Assembly (NCBI GenBank): GCA_910586995.1
Contig: CAJUKZ010000005.1
Span: 1-64,000, forward strand
DNA: 64,000 bases
Direction of reading: 5' to 3'
From: an uncultured Muribaculaceae bacterium
Lineage (GTDB): Bacteria > Bacteroidota > Bacteroidia > Bacteroidales > Muribaculaceae
In this document: piece after piece, positions 1-7,342 of the stretch
Layout of the letters: each line of letters begins with the position of its first letter
How positions within the stretch are numbered: the first letter of the stretch is position 1
Notes under the pieces: model-generated
Told to the model about the DNA's origin: nothing
Database searches by the model: none
Seen by the model: only the letters and a program-made list of their open reading frames with translations
Program-made: the position numbers and the translations under genes

Positions 1-1152
1 ACGCGCAAGGTCGGCAAGAACCAAGTCCTCGCACTCAATGTCCTGCTTTCGTCCGACGGCGAGGCCCTGCGGCGGCTTGCCGATGAAGGCAGATTGAACG
101 AGTGGGCGGAGGCGAGTGTCGGCTGGGCAAAAGAAACATTCGGAGCGGCCAACGTGATGGGCGCACACCTGCACATGGACGAGCAGACACCGCACCTTCA
201 TGTGACGGTCGTGCCTATCGTGACTACCGAGAGAAGACGGAAGGCAAGCGAGGCGAAAGCTACCAAACGTTACCGCACCAAGCCGAAGAACGACCCCCGG
301 TTGAGTGCCGACGACATCATGACACGCGACAATCTCACATCATTCCAAGACACCTACGCAAAGGCGATGGAGCGGTTCGGATTGGAGCGTGGAGTGAGAG
401 GTTCGGAGGCTCGCCATGTTGACCAGCACGAATACTACCGCGATTGCCAACGGAAGAAAAAAGACCTCGAAATTGAGGTTGCAGAACTTACCACTGAAAA
501 GAAAAAGGTCAGTAGGGAGAAAAAGGCTCTGGAAACAAGCAAGGAAAAAATTAAACAAGAAACAAATCTACTCATCGGCAAAAATGAAATCTACAAGACG
601 GCCAATGAAAGACTATGTAAGGATAAAGAGGCACTTACTGAGGAGAATAGTATTCTTGTCACCGCCAATGATAGACTTATTCCAAAAGTAACCGAGATTG
701 TTGAGCGTAATGATCAGCTTGAAAAGGCCAACGCCAAACTCGCTGACGACATCGCCCGTCTGGAAATGCAGAAAATGCGGAAAGTGCAGGACGCCGACTT
801 GGTGAAATACAAATCAGAGATTGAACGGTTATTCCCCGACATTCCTGACTTGCTTACATGGGCAAATTACTGTAAGCATATAGGTTTCACGGAGGGAATG
901 ACTCAAAAAATCATAGCGATGCAGCCTGTTCGCTTCTCCGGCTTACTGTATTCATCTGAGCACTCCCAATCGTTCACTACTGAACATTCAGTGGCTCAAC
1001 TTGAACGAGAACCCAATCAGAAGCACTCATTCGTCTTGAAGATTGATGGAGTTAGTGTTTTTCAATGGTTCAGAGATATGGCTCGTAAACTCCTTGAAAA
1101 GATGGGTTTCCGCCAACCACAACCCAAACAAGGTAAAGGCTTACATCATTAG
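1..1152 (+). CDS. MobV/Pre-type mobilization relaxase, C-terminal part (5' end outside window)
   Basis: The frame is open from base 1, so the N-terminus lies outside the window; 383 residues are visible. Relaxases nick DNA at oriT and pilot the strand during conjugative mobilization. The MobV hallmark, HxHxDExTPHxH in form, is at visible residues 56-67 (bases 166-201: H56, H58, D60, E61, H65, H67), supplying metal-binding histidines. After the catalytic domain comes a long Lys/Glu-rich heptad region (about residues 150-260) typical of the coiled coil of this family, then a poorly conserved tail. A start at TTG 94 is not credible because the catalytic domain extends upstream of it. It marks the left region as a mobilizable or conjugative element. 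Family call confident; the particular element is unknown. Confidence 0.9.
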   Translation, partial: TRKVGKNQVLALNVLLSSDGEALRRLADEGRLNEWAEASVGWAKETFGAANVMGAHLHMDEQTPHLHVTVVPIVTTERRRKASEAKATKRYRTKPKNDPRLSADDIMTRDNLTSFQDTYAKAMERFGLERGVRGSEARHVDQHEYYRDCQRKKKDLEIEVAELTTEKKKVSREKKALETSKEKIKQETNLLIGKNEIYKTANERLCKDKEALTEENSILVTANDRLIPKVTEIVERNDQLEKANAKLADDIARLEMQKMRKVQDADLVKYKSEIERLFPDIPDLLTWANYCKHIGFTEGMTQKIIAMQPVRFSGLLYSSEHSQSFTTEHSVAQLEREPNQKHSFVLKIDGVSVFQWFRDMARKLLEKMGFRQPQPKQGKGLHH

Positions 1153-1172
1153 TCCTACTCCCTAAACACAGT

Positions 1173-1208
1173 TCAGCCCGGCGAAAGAACTTTTTCTCGT
1201 CGGGCTGA
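1173..1208. terminator. Hairpin after the relaxase gene
   Basis: TCAGCCCG (1173-1180) pairs with CGGGCTGA (1201-1208) 20 bases after the relaxase stop. No clear T-tract follows on either strand, so the hairpin is certain but its role as terminator between the convergent genes is inferred. Confidence 0.5.
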
Positions 1209-1289
1209 TATATCAAGTGATAATTATTTCGTAAAAATGTGATTCTTGACCGACAATTTTTGCTCAATTATTTTCACTTACATGTGCAA

Positions 1290-1811
1290 TTAGTCAAGGT
1301 AGCAAGTTGAAGTAACTTCTGCATTGTAAATTGCCCCTGCTGGAATGGTAACATCATCGCCTTTAATGCACAGTGGTGCAATGAAATTTAAGGGAATAAA
1401 CATAATTGTTCCAAAGCACAAGCCGTTGGCAGCTTTTTTATGGGAATGTCCTTCTTGTTTTATTGCTGGAGACTCCAAGGGAATGATATTCCCGTTGACG
1501 TTTATTCCTGTGATACGGAATTCTATTATACCTTGCTTTCCCCATACACCACGCTTACGAGCCTTGATGATCTCTGCTTCTACAGGCGTTCCCTCCGAAA
1601 GCACAAGGGCATCATTATAATATATGTCTTGGGAGACAGCAAGAGGTATCTTCCCATCCTTACGAAGGTTCTTTGAATTGATGTCGTTTGTGAGCATCAC
1701 TGGGATGGTGAGCCCTTCAGGTATGACTCGAGTTTGGGCATAGACGGTTTCGCCAAAGCATATTGCTATGGTAGCCATCAGTGTGATTAATAAGATTTTG
1801 ATACGTTCCAT
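1290..1811 (-). CDS. Secreted protein of unknown function (173 aa)
   Basis: I do not recognise a named family. Residues 1-25 form a signal peptide with a likely cleavage after VYA, so the product is exported. The mature part is a small mostly beta-type domain with alternating hydrophobic residues and a glycine-rich KRGVWGKQG segment; a hydrophobic stretch near residues 130-150 contains two cysteines. It starts only 7 bp after the upstream gene (1819-3279) stops, so the two are almost certainly one operon read leftward. The DNA is A+T-rich like the rest of the island. An envelope role together with its partner is an inference only. Confidence 0.75.
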   Translation of the reverse strand: MERIKILLITLMATIAICFGETVYAQTRVIPEGLTIPVMLTNDINSKNLRKDGKIPLAVSQDIYYNDALVLSEGTPVEAEIIKARKRGVWGKQGIIEFRITGINVNGNIIPLESPAIKQEGHSHKKAANGLCFGTIMFIPLNFIAPLCIKGDDVTIPAGAIYNAEVTSTCYLD

Positions 1812-1818
1812 GTATTAA

Positions 1819-3279
1819 TTATTTGTTTGATGAGATATTCCATTTAAAGGGGTATATAACAGTACCTATTGGCAGATTGACAGTTAACATCTCTCCTTTC
1901 TTATGAGAAACATTTATGAACCCCGTCACACTTTCTCCCGGTTGTAATGTAATGGGCTTAAGATATGATTGATATTTGGCCTTGCGTTCGTTAAATAATT
2001 GTTGATTGAAATCCGCTATCTTCCTCTCTGCTATTAGACTAGCCTGATATGCTGCGTATCCATCATAGGAAACAGTAGATGAGGACGTTTGAGATAGTCC
2101 AGCATATGCAGACGCGCCTAAAGCCCAACCTCCATTTCCTACGGCAGCCGCCCCAGCCACGCCAGCATGGGCTGTTGTAGTAGTAGTTTGTGATGCAGAA
2201 TATGCGGCCTGTTTTGCACGATAGTTTTCTGCAAGGGCATTGAATCCCTGTTCCCATACTTGTGTTTGCCAAATGCGATCTTGATACTCCCTCGCATTTA
2301 GGACCCTCAAGTTCTGTTCATTCCCTTTTTTGTCTTTACAGTGTGCAGTTATGTAAACTGGGTCAAATTTGATTGGGAGAGCAGTATTATTTGTAACGAC
2401 AACATACAAACGATAGTATGTACCATACTCTCCATTAATGGAATTGTGAATTGCAACAGCCATGCCGTTTTTATTATAAACGCTCCAATTCCAACCATTC
2501 CCATCTGTCAGATATTGTATATCGGCGAGTAAGGGCACATCGAAAAAAAGAGTATTATCCTTAACCTTGTACTTACTTACGTAACCATCTTTGTTTACGT
2601 AGGAATAATAGGGTTTAGACATCTCACCATCTTTCCATTCGACTTGAATACAGGTCTGTTTTTTATCATCAAATTGATAACTAACACCATCCAGTTTGCC
2701 CATCTTGTATGATGCGGCATCTTTGATGTGGCCATTCTCCAAATAGTTTATATTCATACCATGGAGCTCGCCGTCAACATACTCTGCATAACGCTCAGGT
2801 TGCCCGTTTTTATAATATGAGATACATGTGCCATGAAAAACAGCACCATCTTCTGAGTCTGGCTTTGTAAGTTTCAGTTCAAAATGACCGGAAGTATTGC
2901 CATTTTCAAACCATTCAGTATTAAATATAAGTCCGTTCTTCCTCTCCTTTTCCCTTGCTTTTAACCCTGATGGATAGTACATAACAAGATGTGTGAATGC
3001 ATGTATTGACAAAGTGTCTATGTAATCCGTGTCAAAATCTCCTTCTAAGTATAACTTGCCAGACTGTTCTTCCTTAAGGCGTATCTTTCCTTCTCTTTTT
3101 ACTGAATCAAGATACACCACACCTGAATAGTCTGCAAATTCTTTGACAGTCGCTTTGCGTAGGCAGTTGTCATAATAGACCTGCATTACACCATTCGTAG
3201 CCCCATCTTCCTTTGATTGGGCCGTAACCATTAACCACGTCATTCCAATAATGGAGATTAGAACCTTTAGCCTTGGCAT
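1819..3279 (-). CDS. Secreted MORN-like/YwqK-type repeat protein (486 aa)
   Basis: An N-terminal signal peptide (about residues 1-21, cleavage near TAQS) is followed by repeats of the form YYxNGxxxxxxxYxxGxxxG (about residues 145-235), the pattern of bacterial MORN-variant/YwqK proteins. The middle (about 240-330) looks like a beta-rich domain. A low-complexity Ala/Gly/Thr/Ser segment near 365-410 precedes a C-terminal beta domain containing LQPGESVTGFI. YwqK-type proteins are sometimes annotated as antitoxins or immunity proteins, but the signal peptide argues for an envelope location here. First gene of an operon with 1290-1811, lying downstream of a structured RNA segment (3329-3545). Function unknown; the repeat assignment is moderately sure. 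Confidence 0.75.
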   Translation of the reverse strand: MPRLKVLISIIGMTWLMVTAQSKEDGATNGVMQVYYDNCLRKATVKEFADYSGVVYLDSVKREGKIRLKEEQSGKLYLEGDFDTDYIDTLSIHAFTHLVMYYPSGLKAREKERKNGLIFNTEWFENGNTSGHFELKLTKPDSEDGAVFHGTCISYYKNGQPERYAEYVDGELHGMNINYLENGHIKDAASYKMGKLDGVSYQFDDKKQTCIQVEWKDGEMSKPYYSYVNKDGYVSKYKVKDNTLFFDVPLLADIQYLTDGNGWNWSVYNKNGMAVAIHNSINGEYGTYYRLYVVVTNNTALPIKFDPVYITAHCKDKKGNEQNLRVLNAREYQDRIWQTQVWEQGFNALAENYRAKQAAYSASQTTTTTAHAGVAGAAAVGNGGWALGASAYAGLSQTSSSTVSYDGYAAYQASLIAERKIADFNQQLFNERKAKYQSYLKPITLQPGESVTGFINVSHKKGEMLTVNLPIGTVIYPFKWNISSNK

Positions 3280-3328
3280 ATTTTTAGATCAAAAATTATG
3301 GCTGCGGCAACCCTAAGACAGCTATTTA

Positions 3329-3360
3329 TAAAAAGAGGCGTGGGCTGCTATGCCACGCCT
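3329..3360 (-). terminator. Intrinsic terminator ending the structured RNA
   Basis: On the minus strand AGGCGTGG (3360-3353) pairs with CCACGCCT (3343-3336) across a 9-nt loop and is followed directly by CTTTTTAT. It lies 50 bp upstream of the next start codon (3279), so it either ends an independent RNA or works as an attenuator. Confidence 0.75.
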
Positions 3361-3545
3361 TTAGCTGAAGGTGGTAGGAAAACCTATGTAAGAAGATGTG
3401 GAAATAACAGCTCCACGCCTTATGGGCGTGGAGACAGTTATGACTTTCTCTTGCTTACGTGAACAGTTTCCTACGCTTTTCAACTACAAGCAGAAGACAT
3501 AACGCCTCTTGTTTTTACTATGTTACGGATAGACCTACGTCTATC
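3329..3545 (-). ncRNA. Rod-shaped structured RNA (sRNA, 6S-like RNA, or attenuating leader of the 3279 gene)
   Basis: On the minus strand a TAACTTTG promoter (3552-3559) is followed by a 5' hairpin (3529-3534 with 3539-3544) and then five nested helices: 3362-3369/3479-3486, 3374-3381/3467-3474, 3388-3392/3454-3458, 3404-3408/3437-3441 and 3411-3419/3425-3433 with a 5-nt apical loop. A terminator hairpin with T-tract closes it (3329-3360). A long interrupted rod of about 200 nt resembles the architecture of 6S RNA. It could equally be the leader of the secreted-protein operon starting at 3279. The pairing is seen directly; the identity is inference, with no covariation data. Confidence 0.6.
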
Positions 3546-3551
3546 ACATCG

Positions 3552-3559
3552 CAAAGTTA
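3552..3559 (-). promoter_or_regulatory. Bacteroidetes -7 promoter element for the structured RNA
   Basis: Minus-strand TAACTTTG matches TAnnTTTG. The expected start point (about 3545) falls at the first base of a 5' hairpin, which supports a real RNA start. A clear -33 TTTG is not seen. Confidence 0.65.
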
Positions 3560-3660
3560 CGAATTATTTTTAAAACAGATGGTGTACTAACCAAAGAAAT
3601 CTGAGAATTGCACCGAAAATAAATACAACTAAAAATAGCTAACACCTCTTAAAATTCCCA

Positions 3661-3685
3661 AAATCGAAATCACGTCTTTCGATTT
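3661..3685. repeat. 9-bp inverted repeat
   Basis: AAATCGAAA (3661-3669) and TTTCGATTT (3677-3685) form a perfect inverted repeat with a 7-nt spacer in the gap between the 4449 gene and the structured RNA. It could end the leftward 4449 gene transcript or be a protein-binding site; no T-tract decides between them. Confidence 0.5.
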
Positions 3686-3804
3686 ATCCAACTAATTAGT
3701 ACAATCTTAGTACATACTCAAATTTATATCTCGCTGTATAATAGATAAATAAGCGGCGCAAAAGAAGTTAAGGTATGTTTCAAGGTATCACAACAACAAT
3801 CAAA

Positions 3805-4449
3805 TTATCGATCTTTAATCTTCCCGATTTTGCACAATCTTTCAAATACCGTTGTGCCAGTAAGACGTTGATACCGATTAAGTCCTTTAATTAATCCACT
3901 GCCATACTCTTTATGTAAGAACGTTCCAACACTAAACTTAGGATTGTTATATAGTTTTAACGTGTAATCCATATCAATGAAACACAAATTCTCTCTATCT
4001 TCTCGATCATCGAGTACGCAAGCATTTAATCGATTAAACTGTTGTTGATAATAATGTGCTGTTTTGGCAAATATGTTTTCCTGTATTTTTTGTTTTATTT
4101 GCTGTTGCTGTATTCGAATGGCTTGAGCAACTTCGTAAAATTGCTCTATTTTAGCAAAGTCTGAGGGACTCAGTCTTGAGGCATATTTATGTTTGTACTT
4201 ATCCCATGCGTTTTCGTCAAAAATAGGAATTGAGTAATGGAGAGGTTGCTCATTGATCGCTTCACCGGAAACGCCTTCGGCTTTTATATACTCAATATTC
4301 TTCTCAATATTTTTAATTTGGAGAATAAGAATTGTCGTTGCTGATTTTATGCTCTTATTTTCCTTATCAAGATATATTAAGAGAGTAACAACCACAGTAA
4401 TCACTAATATGAGTGTCTGAAGGAAGTTAGAATTCAGAAAGTCTGCCAT
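3805..4449 (-). CDS. Membrane-anchored coiled-coil protein of unknown function (214 aa)
   Basis: No recognised family. One N-terminal membrane segment (about residues 9-27) with a short MADFLNSN start is followed by a Lys/Glu/Ile-rich helix, then a glutamine-rich helical stretch around residues 118-128, giving a single-pass protein with a soluble coiled-coil domain, probably cytoplasmic because many acidic and basic residues follow the anchor. It has its own TAACTTTG promoter (4483-4490) and is transcribed alone toward the structured RNA. A+T-rich composition matches the island. Small membrane coiled-coil proteins are common cargo in islands, some in defence systems, but nothing here proves such a role. 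Confidence 0.7.
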   Translation of the reverse strand: MADFLNSNFLQTLILVITVVVTLLIYLDKENKSIKSATTILILQIKNIEKNIEYIKAEGVSGEAINEQPLHYSIPIFDENAWDKYKHKYASRLSPSDFAKIEQFYEVAQAIRIQQQQIKQKIQENIFAKTAHYYQQQFNRLNACVLDDREDRENLCFIDMDYTLKLYNNPKFSVGTFLHKEYGSGLIKGLNRYQRLTGTTVFERLCKIGKIKDR

Positions 4450-4482
4450 ATCAATATCTAATTTAATTGTCTACCACAAACA

Positions 4483-4490
4483 CAAAGTTA
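4483..4490 (-). promoter_or_regulatory. Promoter -7 element of the 4449 gene
   Basis: Minus-strand TAACTTTG fits TAnnTTTG and lies 34 bp before the ATG at 4449. The flanking bases (CAAAGTTACGAATT on the plus strand) are shared with the structured-RNA promoter at 3552. Confidence 0.65.
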
Positions 4491-4520
4491 CGAATTTTTT
4501 GAAGATTTTAACGGTTGGAC

Positions 4521-4556
4521 GTGGTGACTCAACTGATTTTCGGTTGAGGTCACCAC
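4521..4556. terminator. Hairpin in the island border region
   Basis: GTGGTGAC (4521-4528) pairs with GTCACCAC (4549-4556), and TCAA/TTGA extends the stem with one bulge. ATTTTA follows on the plus strand, so it may end a rightward transcript. The GTGGTGAC word recurs twice nearby (4755 and 4767). Confidence 0.5.
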
Positions 4557-4798
4557 ATTTTATGCAATCGATTATAGTTAAACCCTGTTAAAGTTTGGGG
4601 TTGCGAGGCCGTAGGATGGGGTTGAATGATGGTGAATGACTATGAATTATATACTAATCTGCGTTGAAAATCAGTGCTTTACATATCTGCTTAAATAGAT
4701 ATGCGCTCACCGCGACACGCATAACCAACATTGTTTCAGTGATTTACGATGGGAGTGGTGACTTTTGTGGTGACTCGGAGGGGTATGGGTGAAAGAAA
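4557..4798. other. Non-coding border between island and tRNA-Phe
   Basis: No credible gene is seen. The stretch carries two direct copies of GTGGTGAC (4755-4762 and 4767-4774) that repeat the arms of the hairpin at 4521-4556. Given its position at the 3' end of a tRNA gene, it may hold integrase arm sites or the remnant of an element end; this is inference. Confidence 0.4.
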
Positions 4799-4827
4799 GA
4801 CCGCTAACTCATTGAGAATTAGCGGTC
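4799..4827 (-). terminator. Terminator downstream of tRNA-Phe
   Basis: GACCGCTAA (4799-4807) and TTAGCGGTC (4819-4827) form a 9-bp stem. On the minus strand it is followed by a pyrimidine tract (CTTTCTTTC), placed 5 bp past the tRNA 3' end, as expected for a tRNA terminator. Confidence 0.75.
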
Positions 4828-4832
4828 TTCTG

Positions 4833-4905
4833 TGGTGCCACCAGGAATCGAACCGGGGACACAAGGATTTTCAGTCCTTTGCTCTACCAACTGAGCTATG
4901 GCACC
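4833..4905 (-). tRNA. tRNA-Phe (anticodon GAA)
   Basis: A 73-nt cloverleaf on the minus strand: acceptor GGTGCCA/TGGCACC, D arm GCTC/GAGC, anticodon stem AAGGA/TCCTT with loop CTGAAAA (anticodon GAA), T loop TTCGATT and discriminator A. The T stem CCCGG/CCTGG has one C-U mismatch. CCA is not encoded; the bases after the discriminator are CAG. The 3' end faces the accessory region to the left, the usual geometry for tRNA-targeting integrases. Confidence 0.96.
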
Positions 4906-4922
4906 TTTTTGGTTTTGCTCTG

Positions 4923-4954
4923 CAAAGGTAGGTATTATTTTTTATACTTGCAAA
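4923..4954 (-). promoter_or_regulatory. Promoter of tRNA-Phe
   Basis: Minus-strand TACCTTTG (4930-4923) with TTTG (4954-4951) 20 bp upstream is a textbook Bacteroidetes -33/-7 promoter. It lies 17 bp before the mature tRNA 5' end. Confidence 0.8.
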
Positions 4955-5173
4955 TTTTTTGATTATTTCTGCTGATTTTTCTTCGTTTTTTTGCATAAAT
5001 GAGTGGGACTGATTTGCATAATTTCCTGATATTGCCGTTATTGAATATTTATATTCAGATATTCCATATCAGGTCCAATCATGTAATGATTGTTCTCAGC
5101 CATTGAGGCGCACTTTTTGCAAGGATTTCAGAAGTTTTTGTCGGCAAGATGCTATGATACAGATTTTTTAGTT

Positions 5174-5181
5174 TAATTTTG
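5174..5181 (+). promoter_or_regulatory. Promoter -7 element of the 5218 gene
   Basis: TAATTTTG fits TAnnTTTG. Its predicted start point (about 5188) lies downstream of the TTG at 5179 and upstream of the ATG at 5218, so it decides the start codon in favour of ATG 5218. Confidence 0.7.
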
Positions 5182-5217
5182 CAATACTCGATCTGCATTA
5201 TACCTATACTTTATATT

Positions 5218-6129
5218 ATGTACTTTTTCCGATCCCTATCTATATTACTGCTTCTGATACTATATATCAGCTCTGATTTTTTATGCATGGCACAGCAGCC
5301 GCATGATGTGCCGGCCGATGGATATGGAATGGTAAAAACCAACATGAAAGTGTCATATGACTACACCAATGCTCCTGTATCTGATCACTTCAACGCGCGT
5401 GTATCATACGAATTTCTCAGAAAACAAAACTTCACACTTACGGCCAATACAAATTATAACTCCCTGCACACTGATTTCTCAGTCGATGCCTTTCCTTCCG
5501 GCTACGACCCTCAATTGATCGGAATGAACAAAACACATATTTACGGTCAATTAGGGATGTCCGGATCGTTCAGAAGTAAGCTTTTCGGACGTCAGTTCAT
5601 GGCATTCGGGATGGTGTCAACTGACTGGGGAGACGGACGCTTCCAACGTGTATCAGGTATTGCAATGGGTCTTATAATGCTACGGGCCAACCGAAATACT
5701 CAATTTGGCATAGGACCGCTTGTTTTGCTCAACTCCACCTCCAAAGTGCCTGCGTTTCTTGTCTTTATATACCGGCATCGTTTTAATAATGTTCTTGCAG
5801 TCAATCTTTACGGCGGCATGTTTGGTCTCGATTACACACCTACAGACTCCGACCTCATCACGGTAGGAGGTGACATCGACGTGCGGTCGTTTTATTTCAG
5901 TCCCGGACATTCCGATCTTCCGAAAAGATGCCGCTATACCAACACCAATTTCCGGCCTGGTGTGAAATATAAACGCAGACTTGCCGCAAATTTTTATGGT
6001 GAGGTACAATGTGGCATAGTACTGAAAATGTCGAGTCGCGTCACTGGTGTTTCCGGCACAAAAAGATACTTCGAACTACCCATGCCAACACGCCCATTTT
6101 TCCAGATCGCCCTCAGCTATGCCCTTTGA
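5218..6129 (+). CDS. Outer-membrane beta-barrel protein, unknown function (303 aa)
   Basis: Start chosen at ATG 5218, since a promoter element lies at 5174-5181 and the residues from there form a good signal peptide ending near CMAQQ. The mature protein alternates polar and hydrophobic residues with aromatic strand ends and finishes in FFQIALSYAL, a typical outer-membrane barrel terminus. It resembles the DUF6268-type barrels of Bacteroidetes, but I am not sure of the family. It is the first gene on the chromosomal side of tRNA-Phe and is convergent with the PepSY-like gene at 6165. Role (pore, adhesin or assembly) cannot be told. Confidence 0.8.
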   Translation: MYFFRSLSILLLLILYISSDFLCMAQQPHDVPADGYGMVKTNMKVSYDYTNAPVSDHFNARVSYEFLRKQNFTLTANTNYNSLHTDFSVDAFPSGYDPQLIGMNKTHIYGQLGMSGSFRSKLFGRQFMAFGMVSTDWGDGRFQRVSGIAMGLIMLRANRNTQFGIGPLVLLNSTSKVPAFLVFIYRHRFNNVLAVNLYGGMFGLDYTPTDSDLITVGGDIDVRSFYFSPGHSDLPKRCRYTNTNFRPGVKYKRRLAANFYGEVQCGIVLKMSSRVTGVSGTKRYFELPMPTRPFFQIALSYAL

Positions 6130-6164
6130 AAGAAAGGCATAACTGAATTGGTGTCTGTGTCAGA

Positions 6165-6626
6165 TTATCTGCGGTGTCCCTTGCCTCCCTGACGTGGCTG
6201 CATAGGCTTCGCATCCTGGGTAAGTTTAAGTTCAGTTCCGTTAGAAAGTTCCACTTCATATCCTCCTCTTTTGCGTGCGATCTCCACTATTGTGAGGCCT
6301 TTGAAATTGGAATCAACATATTTTGCAATAGCAAATGGTACAATCGCCGACGGCACTGAGTTTCCTCTGGCTGCTTTCACTTCTTTCCAGTCTCCGTCCG
6401 ATTTGAACTCCACCTCAGCTCCACTTACAAAATCGACTTCATACTCTACACCCCTGTAGCCATTGTCTTTTTCCGCCTTTCGTACCTGATCATCAGCAAA
6501 ATATTTGGCAATAAATGTCTGTGCAGCCTTTGGCAGTTCCGACTGATTGATTGGTGTGCCGGCAAATACTGTGGACGACACAGATGCAGCGAATACAACG
6601 AGCATCAAAGTTAATAGTTTTCTCAT
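6165..6626 (-). CDS. Periplasmic PepSY-like (BLIP-like) protein (153 aa)
   Basis: A signal peptide (about residues 1-22, cleavage after VFA) precedes two half-repeats with the PepSY-like pattern: LPKAAQTFI...YEVDFVSGAEVEF and VPFAIAKYV...YEVELSNGTELKL. These two-lobed domains occur as periplasmic proteins in gut Bacteroidetes and are thought to bind or inhibit partners rather than act as enzymes. The gene starts 12 bp after the LytTR regulator stops, so kinase, regulator and this protein form one operon. A feedback or accessory role in the kinase's signal path is an inference from that linkage. The C-terminus is short, basic and Gly/Gln-rich (QPRQGGKGHRR). Confidence 0.85.
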   Translation of the reverse strand: MRKLLTLMLVVFAASVSSTVFAGTPINQSELPKAAQTFIAKYFADDQVRKAEKDNGYRGVEYEVDFVSGAEVEFKSDGDWKEVKAARGNSVPSAIVPFAIAKYVDSNFKGLTIVEIARKRGGYEVELSNGTELKLTQDAKPMQPRQGGKGHRR

Positions 6627-6638
6627 CTTTACTTGTCT

Positions 6639-7340
6639 TTATTTGGTTTGAATTATGTTGTTCAAGCTGTTAAACGATGTAACGTATTTTCTTCCGGCAG
6701 GTATAGGGTTGGGGAAATTACGCATATAGACAGTCCGGTTTGAGAACTTCTCAATATATGAAACAGCAATTATAAACGACCGGTGAATCCGGATAAAGCA
6801 GTCGGCAGGAAGCATAGCTTCAAGCTCTTTCATTGTAATCTGAGGGACTACTGTTGGCAAATTATTTCTGAATATCTTCACATAATTGTCCATTGCCTCT
6901 ACGACTATGATATCTTTCAGGCATACAACAATATTCTTGTGCCCTGCCTTAAGCGTTATATATCCTGCCAACGGGTCTGTTTCAGCATGCCGGATAAATT
7001 TTCTGGCTTTCTCCACTGCTTTTTCAAAACGGGGATAGAATATAGGCTTATGAAGAAAATCAACAGCATCCACGTTAAACCCATCCAATGCATAATTGGC
7101 ATAAGCCGTAGTGAATATCAAGCACGTTCCTGCCGGCAATTCCTTTGCCAATTCCACTCCGTTGTGGGAATTCATCTCTATATCGAGGAACACTATATCG
7201 GGCCTTGACGAGTGGATACACTCCATACCGTCGACCGGAGATGTAAAGCATTTAAGATCTATATCTCCATAGCGATGACAGTATTCCTTAATTATACTCA
7301 GTGCTATAGGTTCGTCATCTATTGCCACACACCTTATCAT
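6639..7340 (-). CDS. LytTR-family response regulator (233 aa)
   Basis: Receiver domain at residues 1-120 with acidic pocket D8/D9, phospho-acceptor D53 in PDIVFLDIEM, the conserved T in FTTAYA and the K in LHKP. The LytTR DNA-binding domain covers about residues 130-233, with the family motif around FIRIHRSFIIAVSYIEKF. It would bind paired [TA][AC][CA]GTTN[AG][TG] half-sites; candidates lie upstream of its own operon (8360-8387). The start codon follows the kinase stop by 2 bp, so the two are co-expressed and almost surely cognate. The likely target is the operon itself and perhaps the divergent RND gene. Confidence 0.93.
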   Translation of the reverse strand: MIRCVAIDDEPIALSIIKEYCHRYGDIDLKCFTSPVDGMECIHSSRPDIVFLDIEMNSHNGVELAKELPAGTCLIFTTAYANYALDGFNVDAVDFLHKPIFYPRFEKAVEKARKFIRHAETDPLAGYITLKAGHKNIVVCLKDIIVVEAMDNYVKIFRNNLPTVVPQITMKELEAMLPADCFIRIHRSFIIAVSYIEKFSNRTVYMRNFPNPIPAGRKYVTSFNSLNNIIQTK

Positions 7341-7342
7341 AG

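Noticed and set aside
3661..3714. CRISPR-like repeats
   Set aside because: The repeats are short (8-9 bp), few and not regularly spaced; no CRISPR array or cas gene is seen anywhere in the window.
5179..5217. TTG start for the 5218 outer-membrane gene
   Set aside because: A TAATTTTG promoter overlaps it and predicts an RNA start after it; ATG 5218 gives a proper signal peptide.
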